Origin: Pasteurellaceae bacterium LFhippo2
Lineage (GTDB): Bacteria; Pseudomonadota; Gammaproteobacteria; Enterobacterales; Pasteurellaceae
Direction: 5' to 3'
Assembly: GCA_029852775.1 (NCBI GenBank)
Contig: LEKJ01000022.1
Span: forward strand, 35,990-99,989
Length of the DNA: 64,000 nucleotides
Position numbers and translations under genes: made by a program. The notes beneath the pieces were generated by a model. That model was not told the DNA's origin. It saw nothing but the letters and a program-made list of their open reading frames with translations, and did not search any database. This document shows positions 21,006 through 29,039 of the stretch, piece by piece (positions within the stretch are counted from its first letter, which is position 1; each line of letters starts with the position of its first letter).

Positions 21006-21035
21006 AAAAACATCGGGATAAAATAATCCCAATGT
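21006..21035 (-). terminator. Terminator hairpin 1 of the rib leader
   Basis: On the minus strand ACATTGGGAT-loop-ATCCCGATGT is followed by TTTTTC. It starts about 12 bases after the end of the FMN aptamer and could be the FMN-dependent attenuator. Confidence 0.75.
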
Positions 21036-21045
21036 TTGAAATACT

Positions 21046-21165
21046 TGCTCTTCTTCCATCCAGACTTTAACTGTCGGTATCAGAATTTCACTGATTCCTG
21101 CCGCTGCAATTGCTTTGGCTCGCGGACTTTACCGCCGATCGGGAATTTCACCCTGCCCTGAAGAT
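21046..21165 (-). ncRNA. FMN riboswitch (RFN element)
   Basis: Flavin mononucleotide sensor at the head of the rib operon. On the minus strand it contains the highly conserved RFN blocks: AGGGCAGGGTGAAATTCCCG, ATCGGCGGTAAAGTCCGCGA, GCCAAAGC, CAGGAATCAGTGAAATTCTG, and AAAGTCTGGATGGAAGAAGA. The outer P1 stem is CTTCAGGG-type with CTC at the far end. Two terminator-like hairpins follow, so control is probably by premature termination when FMN is abundant. Bracketed by two copies of a 92-nt repeat. Confidence 0.95.
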
Positions 21166-21233
21166 TAAAAATTTGGTGCGAATTGTGCGCTTATTTAGCG
21201 GCTATGTCAAGTTACAAATTCTTAACAAGCTAG

Positions 21234-21325
21234 GCGGGCGTACGCAGTACGCCCCTACGAGAGAGCGTTATTTATTCTCGATCGAGATTAGAGCTTGAAT
21301 GTAGGGGCGTATTGCATACGCCCGC
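21234..21325. repeat. 92-nt inside-out GTAGGGGCG element, copy B
   Basis: Almost identical to copy A at 20863 (3 mismatches in 92). It lies on the promoter side of the FMN riboswitch, between it and the end of ppiD. Confidence 0.92.
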
Positions 21326-21359
21326 AAACAAAAATGGTGGGTATTACCCACCATTTGTA

Positions 21360-23237
21360 CTATTGTTTCGTGTTATTCATTTGATCAATAAAGTCTTGAT
21401 TGTATTCAATTTTTGCTCGACTGCGTAAATCTTGAAGTAACTCATTACGAAGAATCACTTGGTCAGCTTGAGCGATTTGCGTCGCTAACGGTTTAAATTC
21501 TTCTGCTTTACCATCAACCACTTTATCTAAAGCGATAATCACGATATCACCGTTTCCATTTTGACTTGCTTGATAAACGGGTTTATCAGTAGGTTTTGCC
21601 ATTGCGAAAATTGCTTGAAGCAACTCAGGGCTTTGTGTTTGTGCTTGAGCAAACACTAAATCTTGCGCTTCACCGAATGGTAAAGAAAGATTTTCACCTT
21701 TTTGTAATGCTTCAACTTGAGTTTTCGCTTTTGCTAATAGTGCAGCTTGAGCTTTTTGTAATTTAACCATTTGCTCAATTGCGCCTTTTGCTTCATCAAA
21801 AGTTTTCGCAGCTTGTGCTTTATAATCAAATGAACGTACAAAAATCGTTTTTGGATTTGCACTATCACCGATCTCAATCGCTTCTGAGTTTTGGCCATTT
21901 GCACCAATTTCAGTATCAAATAATGCACGAACAACCTTTTCATTGCTTAATTCAGCAGGAATTGTTTCGCGAGTAAATACTGCTACTTTATGTGCTTGAG
22001 TGTTTGCAGCTTTAGCTACATTTTCAAGTGAGCCACTGCTTTCAAAAGCTTGGTTCGCCATTTCACGGGTCACATTCGCATACTCGTTTAAAACTAACTC
22101 ACTGCGAATTGTTTCAGAAATTTGGCTTTTCACTTGCTCAAGTGGAATTGCACTTTCAGTTTTGCGCTCTAAAACTTTGATAATATGGAAATTACCATCG
22201 ATTTTCACCGGTTGGCTAAATTGACCAGCTTGTAAGCCATTTGCGGTATCTTCAAATGCTTTAGGGAAAACACCTGGTTTTGCCCAACCTAAATCACCGC
22301 CTTGAGTCGCAGACAGTTTATCCGCTGATTTCTCTTTTGCTATTTTTGCAAAATCTTCACCATTTTTAAGCGCTTGTTCAATAGCTTGAGCATCAGCTTC
22401 ATTTGCCACTTGGATATGTGCCACACGTGCTTCGCCAGTGGTTACATATTTCGCTTTATTGGTTTCGTAGTAAGTATTGATTTGATCATCTGTAACTTGT
22501 ACGTTTTTCGCTAATTCAGCCGGAGTGATAGTTACATATTCCACAGCCATTTGTTCTGGATTAATGAAGCTATCTTTATGTTCGTCATAGAATTTTTGTA
22601 ATTCTTCTGCGCTAACCGTTTGGTTTGCCACTTCATTCGCAACAGGGAATGTTGCTAAACGCACTGTGCGTTTTTGTAATAGTAATTTTGCTAATAATTC
22701 TTGTTGAACTGGCACAGAGAAGTTACTGTTTACAATGCCTTCTTGAATTTGTGCGAACAGTAATCCTTCATAAACAATTGAAGCGTAACCATCAGGCGTG
22801 ATACCTGCATTACGTAATGCATTTTGATAAAGTTGATTATCAAATTTGCCATCTTGGTGGAACGCTGGTGTATTTACGATTTGTGCTTTGATTTGATCTG
22901 CACTCACACCTAATTTTAGCTCTTTTGCATATTGGCGAAGCAATTCATCTTCAACCAAGCTATCTAAAATTGATTGGTGAAATTGTTCTACATAAACAGG
23001 ATTATCTAAAAGATCCCAAAAGCGCTCACCCATTTGCTCGTTCATCACATTTTGTTGACGGCCTTTAGCAGAGTTAAATGCTTGCTGAGAAATTTCTTCT
23101 CCATTTACTTTAACCGCTGACGAGTCTACGCCAGTTAAACCTGCACCAATACCGCCTAAAACAAATGAAATTGAAATAAGGGTAAAGATAACTTTAAAGA
23201 CAATCCCATTGGATTTCTCGTGCATTTTTTCGATCAT
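21360..23237 (-). CDS. ppiD: Peptidyl-prolyl isomerase D, periplasmic chaperone
   Basis: Membrane-anchored periplasmic folding factor associated with the Sec translocon. 625 residues: short cytoplasmic N-terminus, one transmembrane helix (about 12-34, VIFTLISISFVLGGIGAGL), SurA-like N-terminal region, and a parvulin-type domain at about 265-360 (ARVAHIQV...GGDLGWAKPG). PpiD parvulin domains generally have little isomerase activity and work as chaperones. Start MIEKMHEKSNG with AGGAAACAG upstream, and a good promoter at 23272. Confidence 0.95.
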   Translation of the reverse strand: MIEKMHEKSNGIVFKVIFTLISISFVLGGIGAGLTGVDSSAVKVNGEEISQQAFNSAKGRQQNVMNEQMGERFWDLLDNPVYVEQFHQSILDSLVEDELLRQYAKELKLGVSADQIKAQIVNTPAFHQDGKFDNQLYQNALRNAGITPDGYASIVYEGLLFAQIQEGIVNSNFSVPVQQELLAKLLLQKRTVRLATFPVANEVANQTVSAEELQKFYDEHKDSFINPEQMAVEYVTITPAELAKNVQVTDDQINTYYETNKAKYVTTGEARVAHIQVANEADAQAIEQALKNGEDFAKIAKEKSADKLSATQGGDLGWAKPGVFPKAFEDTANGLQAGQFSQPVKIDGNFHIIKVLERKTESAIPLEQVKSQISETIRSELVLNEYANVTREMANQAFESSGSLENVAKAANTQAHKVAVFTRETIPAELSNEKVVRALFDTEIGANGQNSEAIEIGDSANPKTIFVRSFDYKAQAAKTFDEAKGAIEQMVKLQKAQAALLAKAKTQVEALQKGENLSLPFGEAQDLVFAQAQTQSPELLQAIFAMAKPTDKPVYQASQNGNGDIVIIALDKVVDGKAEEFKPLATQIAQADQVILRNELLQDLRSRAKIEYNQDFIDQMNNTKQ

Positions 23238-23271
23238 TATCTGTTTCCTAAATATTAAAAAAATTGCCGTG

Positions 23272-23299
23272 ATTATACTGTAAAGCGGTTAATTCTCAA
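23272..23299 (-). promoter_or_regulatory. Sigma-70 promoter of ppiD
   Basis: Minus strand TTGAGA (23294-23299), 16-base spacer, TATAAT (23272-23277), 35 bases before the ppiD start codon. A close match to consensus. Confidence 0.7.
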
Positions 23300-23329
23300 A
23301 TTGATATTTTGTCTCTCTTTGCCTGTTTT

Positions 23330-23485
23330 ACGGAACGTTTCAGTGAGATGATACAGATGGCATCCTTTGCATTGTAACCATAAAATCTCATTACATACCA
23401 AGTAAACAACTGTATTCAACCATTTTGGACGAGAACGCATATTTTTACAGACCGACAGTGCAAATTCACTTTCGGTCTGTCTTTT
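23330..23485 (+). ncRNA. Candidate small RNA or structured leader between ppiD and msrA
   Basis: The 255-base gap has no open frame of note. It ends in a strong hairpin, ACAGACCGA-AGTG-loop-CACT-TCGGTCTGT (23451-23484), followed by CTTTTCT on the plus strand, the T-side for plus-strand transcription. Neither neighbour is transcribed in that direction, so a separate plus-strand transcript is possible. No family recognised and no clear promoter found. Confidence 0.3.
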
Positions 23486-23492
23486 CTCAAGA

Positions 23493-23993
23493 TTATTGAT
23501 TCTTCAAAATCTCATTCATTAACTGAATATCAATATGACAATAGCCATTCGGATTTTTATCTAAATAATCTTGATGATACTCTTCAGCAGGAAAATAGTG
23601 ATCTAACATCTCCTGCTCAACCGCAAGGGGCTCTGCATACTGTTTCTGTAAATCCGCTAATGCTTGCTCGATAGTTGAGATATCCGCTGGATCGACATAG
23701 TAGATCCCTGTGCGATATTGAATCCCTTTATCTTCGCCTTGCTGATTTACACTAATAGGATCAATCACTTTGAAATAGTAATCTAATAATTTTGCTAAAC
23801 TAATTTTTTCACTATCGTAGGTGACTTTCACAACTTCTGCGTGGCCACTGCCTTTGCACACTTCTTGATAAGTTGGATTTAAGCTATTGCCATTTGCATA
23901 ACCTGATTCCGCGTCAATTACACCATTGATACGCTGCATAAATGCTTCTGTTCCCCAGAAACAGCCGCCTGCTAAATAAATTTCTTTTTTCAT
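23493..23993 (-). CDS. msrA: Peptide methionine sulfoxide reductase A
   Basis: Reduces methionine-S-sulfoxide in proteins and as free amino acid, repairing oxidative damage. About 166 residues. The catalytic motif GGCFWGTE is at residues 8-15; PTYQEVCKGSGHAEVVKVTYD follows, along with the family's DPISVNQQGEDKGIQYRTGIYY. Start chosen at ATG 23993, which has GGAG 9 bases upstream; another ATG four codons earlier overlaps that ribosome site. Single-domain, without an MsrB fusion. Confidence 0.96.
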   Translation of the reverse strand: MKKEIYLAGGCFWGTEAFMQRINGVIDAESGYANGNSLNPTYQEVCKGSGHAEVVKVTYDSEKISLAKLLDYYFKVIDPISVNQQGEDKGIQYRTGIYYVDPADISTIEQALADLQKQYAEPLAVEQEMLDHYFPAEEYHQDYLDKNPNGYCHIDIQLMNEILKNQ

Positions 23994-24021
23994 ATTGCTC
24001 TCCATATTTGTAAATTTTTAA

Positions 24022-24666
24022 TTAAATCTGACCACTTGTACGCTGAAAACAGCGTGCGGTGTATTGAATAATCCAGCCTACGCAAAGGGCAAAAGCGATA
24101 GTACTAATGCCAACGGTTCCGCCTAATAAAAAGCCCAATACACAAACGGTTACTTCGATACTGGTTCTTACTACACCCACTCGCCAGCCGTATTTTTGGC
24201 ACATTCCAACCATTAATCCATCGCGTGGCCCTGCCCCTAGTTTGCAAGAGAGATAGAAAGTCGTACTGATTCCAAAGAGTAGGATCGCCGTTGCCATTAA
24301 TGCTAAACGGCTTACTAAAGTGTCGGGAGCTGGAATATATTTCACCGTTAAATCAATAAATAGTGCAATCCAAAAAATATTGAGAATTGTGCCTAAGCCA
24401 AAGCGTAATTTCAGTGGAATCCACAATAACAGCACAATAACACTAATAATCGCAACCACAATGCCGATAGATAAGCTCGTTTGAAGCGAAATCCCTTGAG
24501 AAAAAACGGTCCAAGGGCTAGAGCCTAAGTTAGCAAGCACTAATAAGCCTTCACCAATTCCCATCAGAATAGTGGTAAATGAGATCATCAATAGCGAACT
24601 CGGTTTTAATTGCCATTGATGATCGGCACTCCAAGCCATATTTGGAATCGGGGATTTTTTACTCAT
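24022..24666 (-). CDS. YczE/YyaS/YitT family membrane protein
   Basis: Integral membrane protein of about 214 residues with five to six hydrophobic segments (roughly 19-42, 50-75, 80-98, 108-130, 160-195). It has the family motifs GIGEGLLVLANLGSSPWTVFSQG and LSCKLGAGPRDGLMVG. The function of this family is not established; some members sit beside transcription regulators or lipopeptide genes. ATG 24666 overlaps the end of lolC by 8 bases, indicating co-transcription with it; an in-frame TTG further upstream is less likely. Confidence 0.82.
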   Translation of the reverse strand: MSKKSPIPNMAWSADHQWQLKPSSLLMISFTTILMGIGEGLLVLANLGSSPWTVFSQGISLQTSLSIGIVVAIISVIVLLLWIPLKLRFGLGTILNIFWIALFIDLTVKYIPAPDTLVSRLALMATAILLFGISTTFYLSCKLGAGPRDGLMVGMCQKYGWRVGVVRTSIEVTVCVLGFLLGGTVGISTIAFALCVGWIIQYTARCFQRTSGQI

Positions 24667-25849
24667 AGCGTAATGCTTCCGCTGGTTCAATTTTTGACGC
24701 TCGGTAAGCTGGGTAAAGCGTACAAATCAACGAGAGTGCGATAGACGATAGAATAATAATCGCTACTTGTTGATAAGAGATCAGAGTTGGCAATGATACG
24801 CCGTTTGGATTAATCAGCTGTAATAAATCGCCAAGATTTTGAGTAATCAACACGCCAAGTAAACCGCCAAGCAATGCGCCAATCACACCCACAATCGCCC
24901 CTTGTGAAACGAAAATTTGTGTAACTTGGCTTTTGGTTAAGCCTTGAGTTTGCAAAATCGCAATTTCTCCCTGTTTATCCACTACCATTAAACTTAATGA
25001 CGTAACGATATTTGAAATTGCCACGATGATGATTAAGCTAATCAGCAAACTCATCATATTTTTTTCCATTCGTACCGCTTGGAAAAATTCGCCTTTTTGC
25101 TCACGCCAGTCGTTGATTTGCCATTTATCTTCAGGGAAATAGTTAGGCAAATCGGTTACTAAAAACGGATCATTTAAGAATAAACGAACGCCTTGAGTTT
25201 GATCTTCACTGATACGTAACAGACGGCCTACATCGGCTAAATTCGCAAATAGAGTATATTCACTTGCTTCATTGTTGGAATAATAGAGATCTGAAACCGT
25301 AAATAAGCGCTGAACTGGCACGCGTCCGAACGGCGTATATTGGCTATTTTCAGTGATCATTAAACGAATTTTATCGCCAACATTAAGATTAAATTTGTTG
25401 GCCAAACGCGAGCCGACAATCACATTAAATTCGCCTGTAGGTAAGCTTTTATTTAGTTCAGACACATCAGCCAGTAATGGATCATCACTGCTATTTTCCA
25501 CACCGATAAGTTGGCCTGCGTTAATCCCTTCTTTGCCTTGAATAATCACATTGGCGCGACTAATTGCCACTTCTTTTGCGACAAAAGGCGGTAATTCAAG
25601 CTTTTGGGATTTATCCCAATTATCTTCCAAAGGTGAAACAATTGCGTGGGGTAGGGTAGAAAGCAGATTGCGCTTTTGTATATTCTCTAAGCCATTCATT
25701 ACCGAAAGCACGATAATCAACGCCATTACACCTAACACAATACCAAAGCTTGCAAGGTTGGTAACTAAGCGCCCGAATCGATCGCCACTTTTTGAACGCC
25801 AATAGCGAAATGCAATAAATAAAGGGGTTTTTAAACTCATAAAATCCAT
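24659..25849 (-). CDS. lolC: Lipoprotein-releasing ABC transporter permease (LolC/LolE family)
   Basis: Inner-membrane permease that extracts outer-membrane lipoproteins for transfer to LolA. 396 residues: N-terminal transmembrane helix (about 25-50, the FGIVLGVMALIIVLSVMNG signature), a large periplasmic domain (about 55-260), and three C-terminal helices in an FtsX-like domain. No lolD ATPase gene is adjacent. LolC is preferred over LolE from the length and from the 2-hydroxyacid dehydrogenase gene nearby, as in Haemophilus, but the two paralogues are hard to separate by eye. A second ATG is three codons in. Confidence 0.85.
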   Translation of the reverse strand: MDFMSLKTPLFIAFRYWRSKSGDRFGRLVTNLASFGIVLGVMALIIVLSVMNGLENIQKRNLLSTLPHAIVSPLEDNWDKSQKLELPPFVAKEVAISRANVIIQGKEGINAGQLIGVENSSDDPLLADVSELNKSLPTGEFNVIVGSRLANKFNLNVGDKIRLMITENSQYTPFGRVPVQRLFTVSDLYYSNNEASEYTLFANLADVGRLLRISEDQTQGVRLFLNDPFLVTDLPNYFPEDKWQINDWREQKGEFFQAVRMEKNMMSLLISLIIIVAISNIVTSLSLMVVDKQGEIAILQTQGLTKSQVTQIFVSQGAIVGVIGALLGGLLGVLITQNLGDLLQLINPNGVSLPTLISYQQVAIIILSSIALSLICTLYPAYRASKIEPAEALRYE

Positions 25850-25935
25850 TCGAAATAAAAAGGGATAGAAATTGGTAAGAGTTTACCAAAATCTACCCGC
25901 TTGTTTTATTAATTTTTTGGAATATACCAGAAAAA

Positions 25936-26481
25936 TTAGTTGATTACACCGCAGGCCATACGCGGACCGCCACCACCAAGTGGTGCAGGATGGTCAGAGT
26001 GGTTATCGCCACCGGCGTGAATCATTAGTGAGCGACCTTTAATTTCTTCTAATTTTTTCAAACGTGGCGCAAGTACAGGATTTGTTGAATTACCATCGTG
26101 ATCAACGGTTAATGCAGGTAAATCGCCTAAATGCGCATCATCTTGCCAAGGGAAACCGTGTTTTTTCGCTTCTTTTGGATCCCAGTGTCCACCAGCTGCT
26201 AAACCTGCAACTAATTTTCCATCTTTTTCTTTTGCATCACAACTTGGATTTTGATGGATATGGAATCCGTGTAAACCGTGTTCTAAACCTGTTAAATTTG
26301 GCGTAAATACCAAGCCATAGGCAGATTCAGTAATAGTTACAATTCCCACATCTTTATTACCATTTTGTGGATCAAGCTGCTGAACTTTAACTTCGATTTT
26401 TGCAACTTCTTCGGCCATTGTTGGTGCAGAAATTGCAAAGAGTGAACTAAGAACAAGAGCTAATGCTGTTTTTGCTTTCAT
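25936..26481 (-). CDS. sodC: Periplasmic copper/zinc superoxide dismutase
   Basis: Converts superoxide to peroxide and oxygen in the periplasm. 181 residues with a signal peptide ([23 protein letters not shown], cleaved at about 23). Metal ligands are visible: [12 protein letters not shown] (two copper histidines and a disulfide cysteine), [15 protein letters not shown] and [16 protein letters not shown] supplies the second cysteine. A monocistronic gene by spacing. In related pathogens SodC protects against host superoxide. Confidence 0.96.
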   Translation of the reverse strand: MKAKTALALVLSSLFAISAPTMAEEVAKIEVKVQQLDPQNGNKDVGIVTITESAYGLVFTPNLTGLEHGLHGFHIHQNPSCDAKEKDGKLVAGLAAGGHWDPKEAKKHGFPWQDDAHLGDLPALTVDHDGNSTNPVLAPRLKKLEEIKGRSLMIHAGGDNHSDHPAPLGGGGPRMACGVIN

Positions 26482-26525
26482 AAAGATCTCCTATTATGAA
26501 ATATTACAGGAAAGGAAGCAGAGAA

Positions 26526-27473
26526 TTATTTCCCTGTTGCCACAAATTCTTCAATATTTTGCGCCACTTTATTCACTAAAGTGGTTACCGCTGAATCACT
26601 TGCCCACGCAACGTGTGGGGTAATTAAAATATTTGGTAAGCGTTTTGCTGCTTGGATTAATGGATTATCAATCGCTGGTGGCTCTTTCACTAACACATCT
26701 AAGGCGGCACCTGCGATAGTGCCATTTTCTAAGGCTGCCAATAACGCATCTTCATCCACTAATGGCCCACGACCTGTATTGATTAAATACGCCGTTGGTT
26801 TCATTAATGCTAAAGTGTCTTTATTGATTAAGTTTTGCGTTGTTTCAGTTAATGGGCAGTGAAGGGTGATAATATCCGCTTGTTTAAATACTTCTTCAAA
26901 TGGAGTATAGCCTTCACGGATTGTTGTTGCACCTTTATGCTCGGCATAAAGCACTTTCATTCCTACTAATTCCGCTAAACGACCGACTTCAGTCCCCAAA
27001 TTACCTTTGCCGAAAATACCTAAAGTTGAGCCACGCACATCAGTAATTGGGAAATCCGTGTAGCAGAATTGCCCACAAGTCGCCCAACGATCTGACGTCA
27101 CTTGATCTCTGTGATAGCTCATTAAACTGTGTTTAAGTGAGAAAATCATCCCTAAAACGTGTTCTGGCACTGTTACACTTGAATAGCCAGTAACATTCTT
27201 AACCGCAATGCCAAGCTCTTTTGCTGCCACTAAATCAACATTATTTGTCCCTGTTGCAGTGATCGCAATTAATTTCAATTTTGGTAATTTCGCCATTAAT
27301 TCACGGCCAAATAATACCTTGCTTGTTACCACAATATCCGCATCTTTTGCGCGCTCGAAAGTTTGCTCGGCAGATGTTGTGTCATACTCTGTCCAACTAT
27401 GTTCAAAGCTTGGGCGTGGAATTTCGTGGGTGGCTGGAATACCAGTACGATCTAAGAAAACGATATTTAACAT
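26526..27473 (-). CDS. D-2-hydroxyacid dehydrogenase
   Basis: NAD-dependent dehydrogenase of the glycerate/phosphoglycerate family, 315 residues. Nucleotide-binding motif GIFGKGNLG at about 148-156; catalytic residues in TGRGPLVDEDAL (Arg), VLVKEPP (Glu) and ITPHVAWAS (His). Closest in character to glycerate (hydroxypyruvate) dehydrogenase HprA, but the substrate cannot be settled from sequence. ATG has AGGAGATTATCT upstream. An independent gene between sodC and a lipoprotein gene. Confidence 0.9.
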   Translation of the reverse strand: MLNIVFLDRTGIPATHEIPRPSFEHSWTEYDTTSAEQTFERAKDADIVVTSKVLFGRELMAKLPKLKLIAITATGTNNVDLVAAKELGIAVKNVTGYSSVTVPEHVLGMIFSLKHSLMSYHRDQVTSDRWATCGQFCYTDFPITDVRGSTLGIFGKGNLGTEVGRLAELVGMKVLYAEHKGATTIREGYTPFEEVFKQADIITLHCPLTETTQNLINKDTLALMKPTAYLINTGRGPLVDEDALLAALENGTIAGAALDVLVKEPPAIDNPLIQAAKRLPNILITPHVAWASDSAVTTLVNKVAQNIEEFVATGK

Positions 27474-27555
27474 AGATAATCTCCTTTGGTTTTAAATTCG
27501 TTTGACTATAACGCAAGCGGTCTTTTTTAACAAATATTTTACAAATAGGTAAAAC

Positions 27556-28005
27556 CTAACCTTCTCTACACTCTAACCAAGGTGTACTATTTTTATAGTA
27601 AATTGAGCTACCTTCGCCTGCGATTAAATTGACATAAGCTCCTTCAATAGGATGATAAGAACGGTAAATCACTTCAAAACGAGTACCGCTTGCATTAAGT
27701 GCTTTATTCTCAATATGGTCAAATGGTTGAACTTTGCCGTTATCTAATTGGAAATAGAAGCCAAAATTCTCTTTTTTACGACTTTCTAATGATAGCGGAA
27801 AATAGCTCACTAACACTGAGCTTGAGCTTGTTTCAGAATTACGGCAGTTATAGTAATAGCGTTTGTAATCCGTTGGGTTATTTAATTCCGCTTGGCTGAT
27901 ATTATTTTTTAAGTAACCAACTTTAGGTGTTTCGGTTGTTTTTGGAGTACAAGCAAATAAGCCTAAAAGGGTTGAAGCAAGTAAAATAAGTTTAAGTTTT
28001 TTCAT
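27556..28005 (-). CDS. Hypothetical lipoprotein
   Basis: 149-residue protein with a bacterial lipoprotein signal: a hydrophobic stretch followed by the lipobox LFAC, with acylated Cys19. The mature part contains YYYNCRNSE and one further cysteine (LECREG at the end), so a disulfide is possible. The YxC pattern is reminiscent of MliC-type lysozyme inhibitors, but the rest is not convincing and I give no function. It stands alone between the dehydrogenase and DUF72 genes. Confidence 0.8.
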   Translation of the reverse strand: MKKLKLILLASTLLGLFACTPKTTETPKVGYLKNNISQAELNNPTDYKRYYYNCRNSETSSSSVLVSYFPLSLESRKKENFGFYFQLDNGKVQPFDHIENKALNASGTRFEVIYRSYHPIEGAYVNLIAGEGSSIYYKNSTPWLECREG

Positions 28006-28047
28006 AGATAGAATTCCGATAAGTTAGATAAACAGGAGCTATCATAG

Positions 28048-28887
28048 CTAAAATAAACTCTGTTGCCCAACTAAAAATTCAGGTGTTGGCTTTACTTGAA
28101 AACCATATTCAGCCAAATAGCCCTTCAACGTTTCGATATTGTAAAAAGAATGACTATTCGTGGTGTTCTGAAAATAGATATAGAGCCGATCAAATTCGTC
28201 TTTTCGCTGATAGAGCATTTTCGTTAAACCTTGCAATTCCATATCGCTATAACGATAGTCGTGTCGATCTTGTGCTGATTGTGCTTTCCACCAGTTTGGA
28301 TTTCTCCCGTGCAAACGCAGATAAACAGTGCGTTGGTTTGGATAAAAATGAAAAGCAGGCAAGCCGATATTTTGCGGATAATCGACATTACACCAAATGA
28401 GATTTTGCTTACCTTGAAAATAGTCCAATACCGATTGTGTATGCCAACTATTATGGCGAAACTCAATCGCAAGGGGATAATCTTCAAACCAAGAAACTAA
28501 TTCAGCAAGATAGTAACGGTTAGCGTGATTACGCTCAAAGCTAGATGGAAATTGAATAAATAGATTTGCTAAACAGTTCTGTTCACTAAGGGCTTGCAAA
28601 CTTTCCAGAAAAACCACCGCTTGTTGCTCAGTAGCAGTACGTTTATGGCTAAAATCTTGATGAAGTTTCACAGAAAAGCACAACCGCTCCTGCGCCTTTT
28701 CCACCATACCTTGCAAGGCTTTATAACCAATAGGCGCATGAAAGGTGCTATTGATTTCAATAGTGTCATAATGCTGGCTATAAATCGACAAAAACTCGGA
28801 TTTGTCTGTACCAAATGGGTAGAGAGTACCAAGTAGGTCAGTATCGCTGTAGCCACCAGTGCCGATGTGGATGTGGGGTGAGTTCAT
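28048..28887 (-). CDS. DUF72 family protein (YecE-like)
   Basis: 279-residue TIM-barrel-like protein of the DUF72 family. Characteristic sequences: HIGTGGYSDTDLLGTLYP at the start, YDTIEINSTFHAPIG, FSVKLHQDFSH, LAIEFRHNSWH and YLRLHGRN. Molecular function unknown for the family. Just upstream on this strand, toward metH, lies a four-hairpin palindromic element. Confidence 0.92.
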   Translation of the reverse strand: MNSPHIHIGTGGYSDTDLLGTLYPFGTDKSEFLSIYSQHYDTIEINSTFHAPIGYKALQGMVEKAQERLCFSVKLHQDFSHKRTATEQQAVVFLESLQALSEQNCLANLFIQFPSSFERNHANRYYLAELVSWFEDYPLAIEFRHNSWHTQSVLDYFQGKQNLIWCNVDYPQNIGLPAFHFYPNQRTVYLRLHGRNPNWWKAQSAQDRHDYRYSDMELQGLTKMLYQRKDEFDRLYIYFQNTTNSHSFYNIETLKGYLAEYGFQVKPTPEFLVGQQSLF

Positions 28888-28908
28888 CTTATCTTGTTCT
28901 TTGAATAG

Positions 28909-29029
28909 CCCACAGCTTACGCTGTGGGTTAAGCATAATGTTGTCCCTTTGGGACAAGTTAGAATTTATAATTGAATCTCTCGTGCCAAAGGCACGATAC
29001 TATGCGTAACCTAGGGCGTAAGCCCTAGG
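28909..29029. repeat. Four-hairpin compound palindromic element (copy 2)
   Basis: Hairpins CCCACAGC-ttac-GCTGTGGG (28909-28928), TTGTCC-ctttg-GGACAA (28941-28957), TCGTGC-caaag-GCACGA (28981-28997) and CCTAGGGC-gtaa-GCCCTAGG (29010-29029). GGTTAAGCATA pairs with TATGCGTAACC and encloses the inner two. It fills the gap between metH and the DUF72 gene. Confidence 0.88.
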
Positions 29030-29039
29030 TAAAAGAGAA

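Noticed and set aside
17797-21325. CRISPR array suggested by repeated GTAGGGGCG units
   Set aside because: Units are palindromic, irregularly spaced by kilobases and lie in intergenic junctions; no regular spacers and no cas genes.
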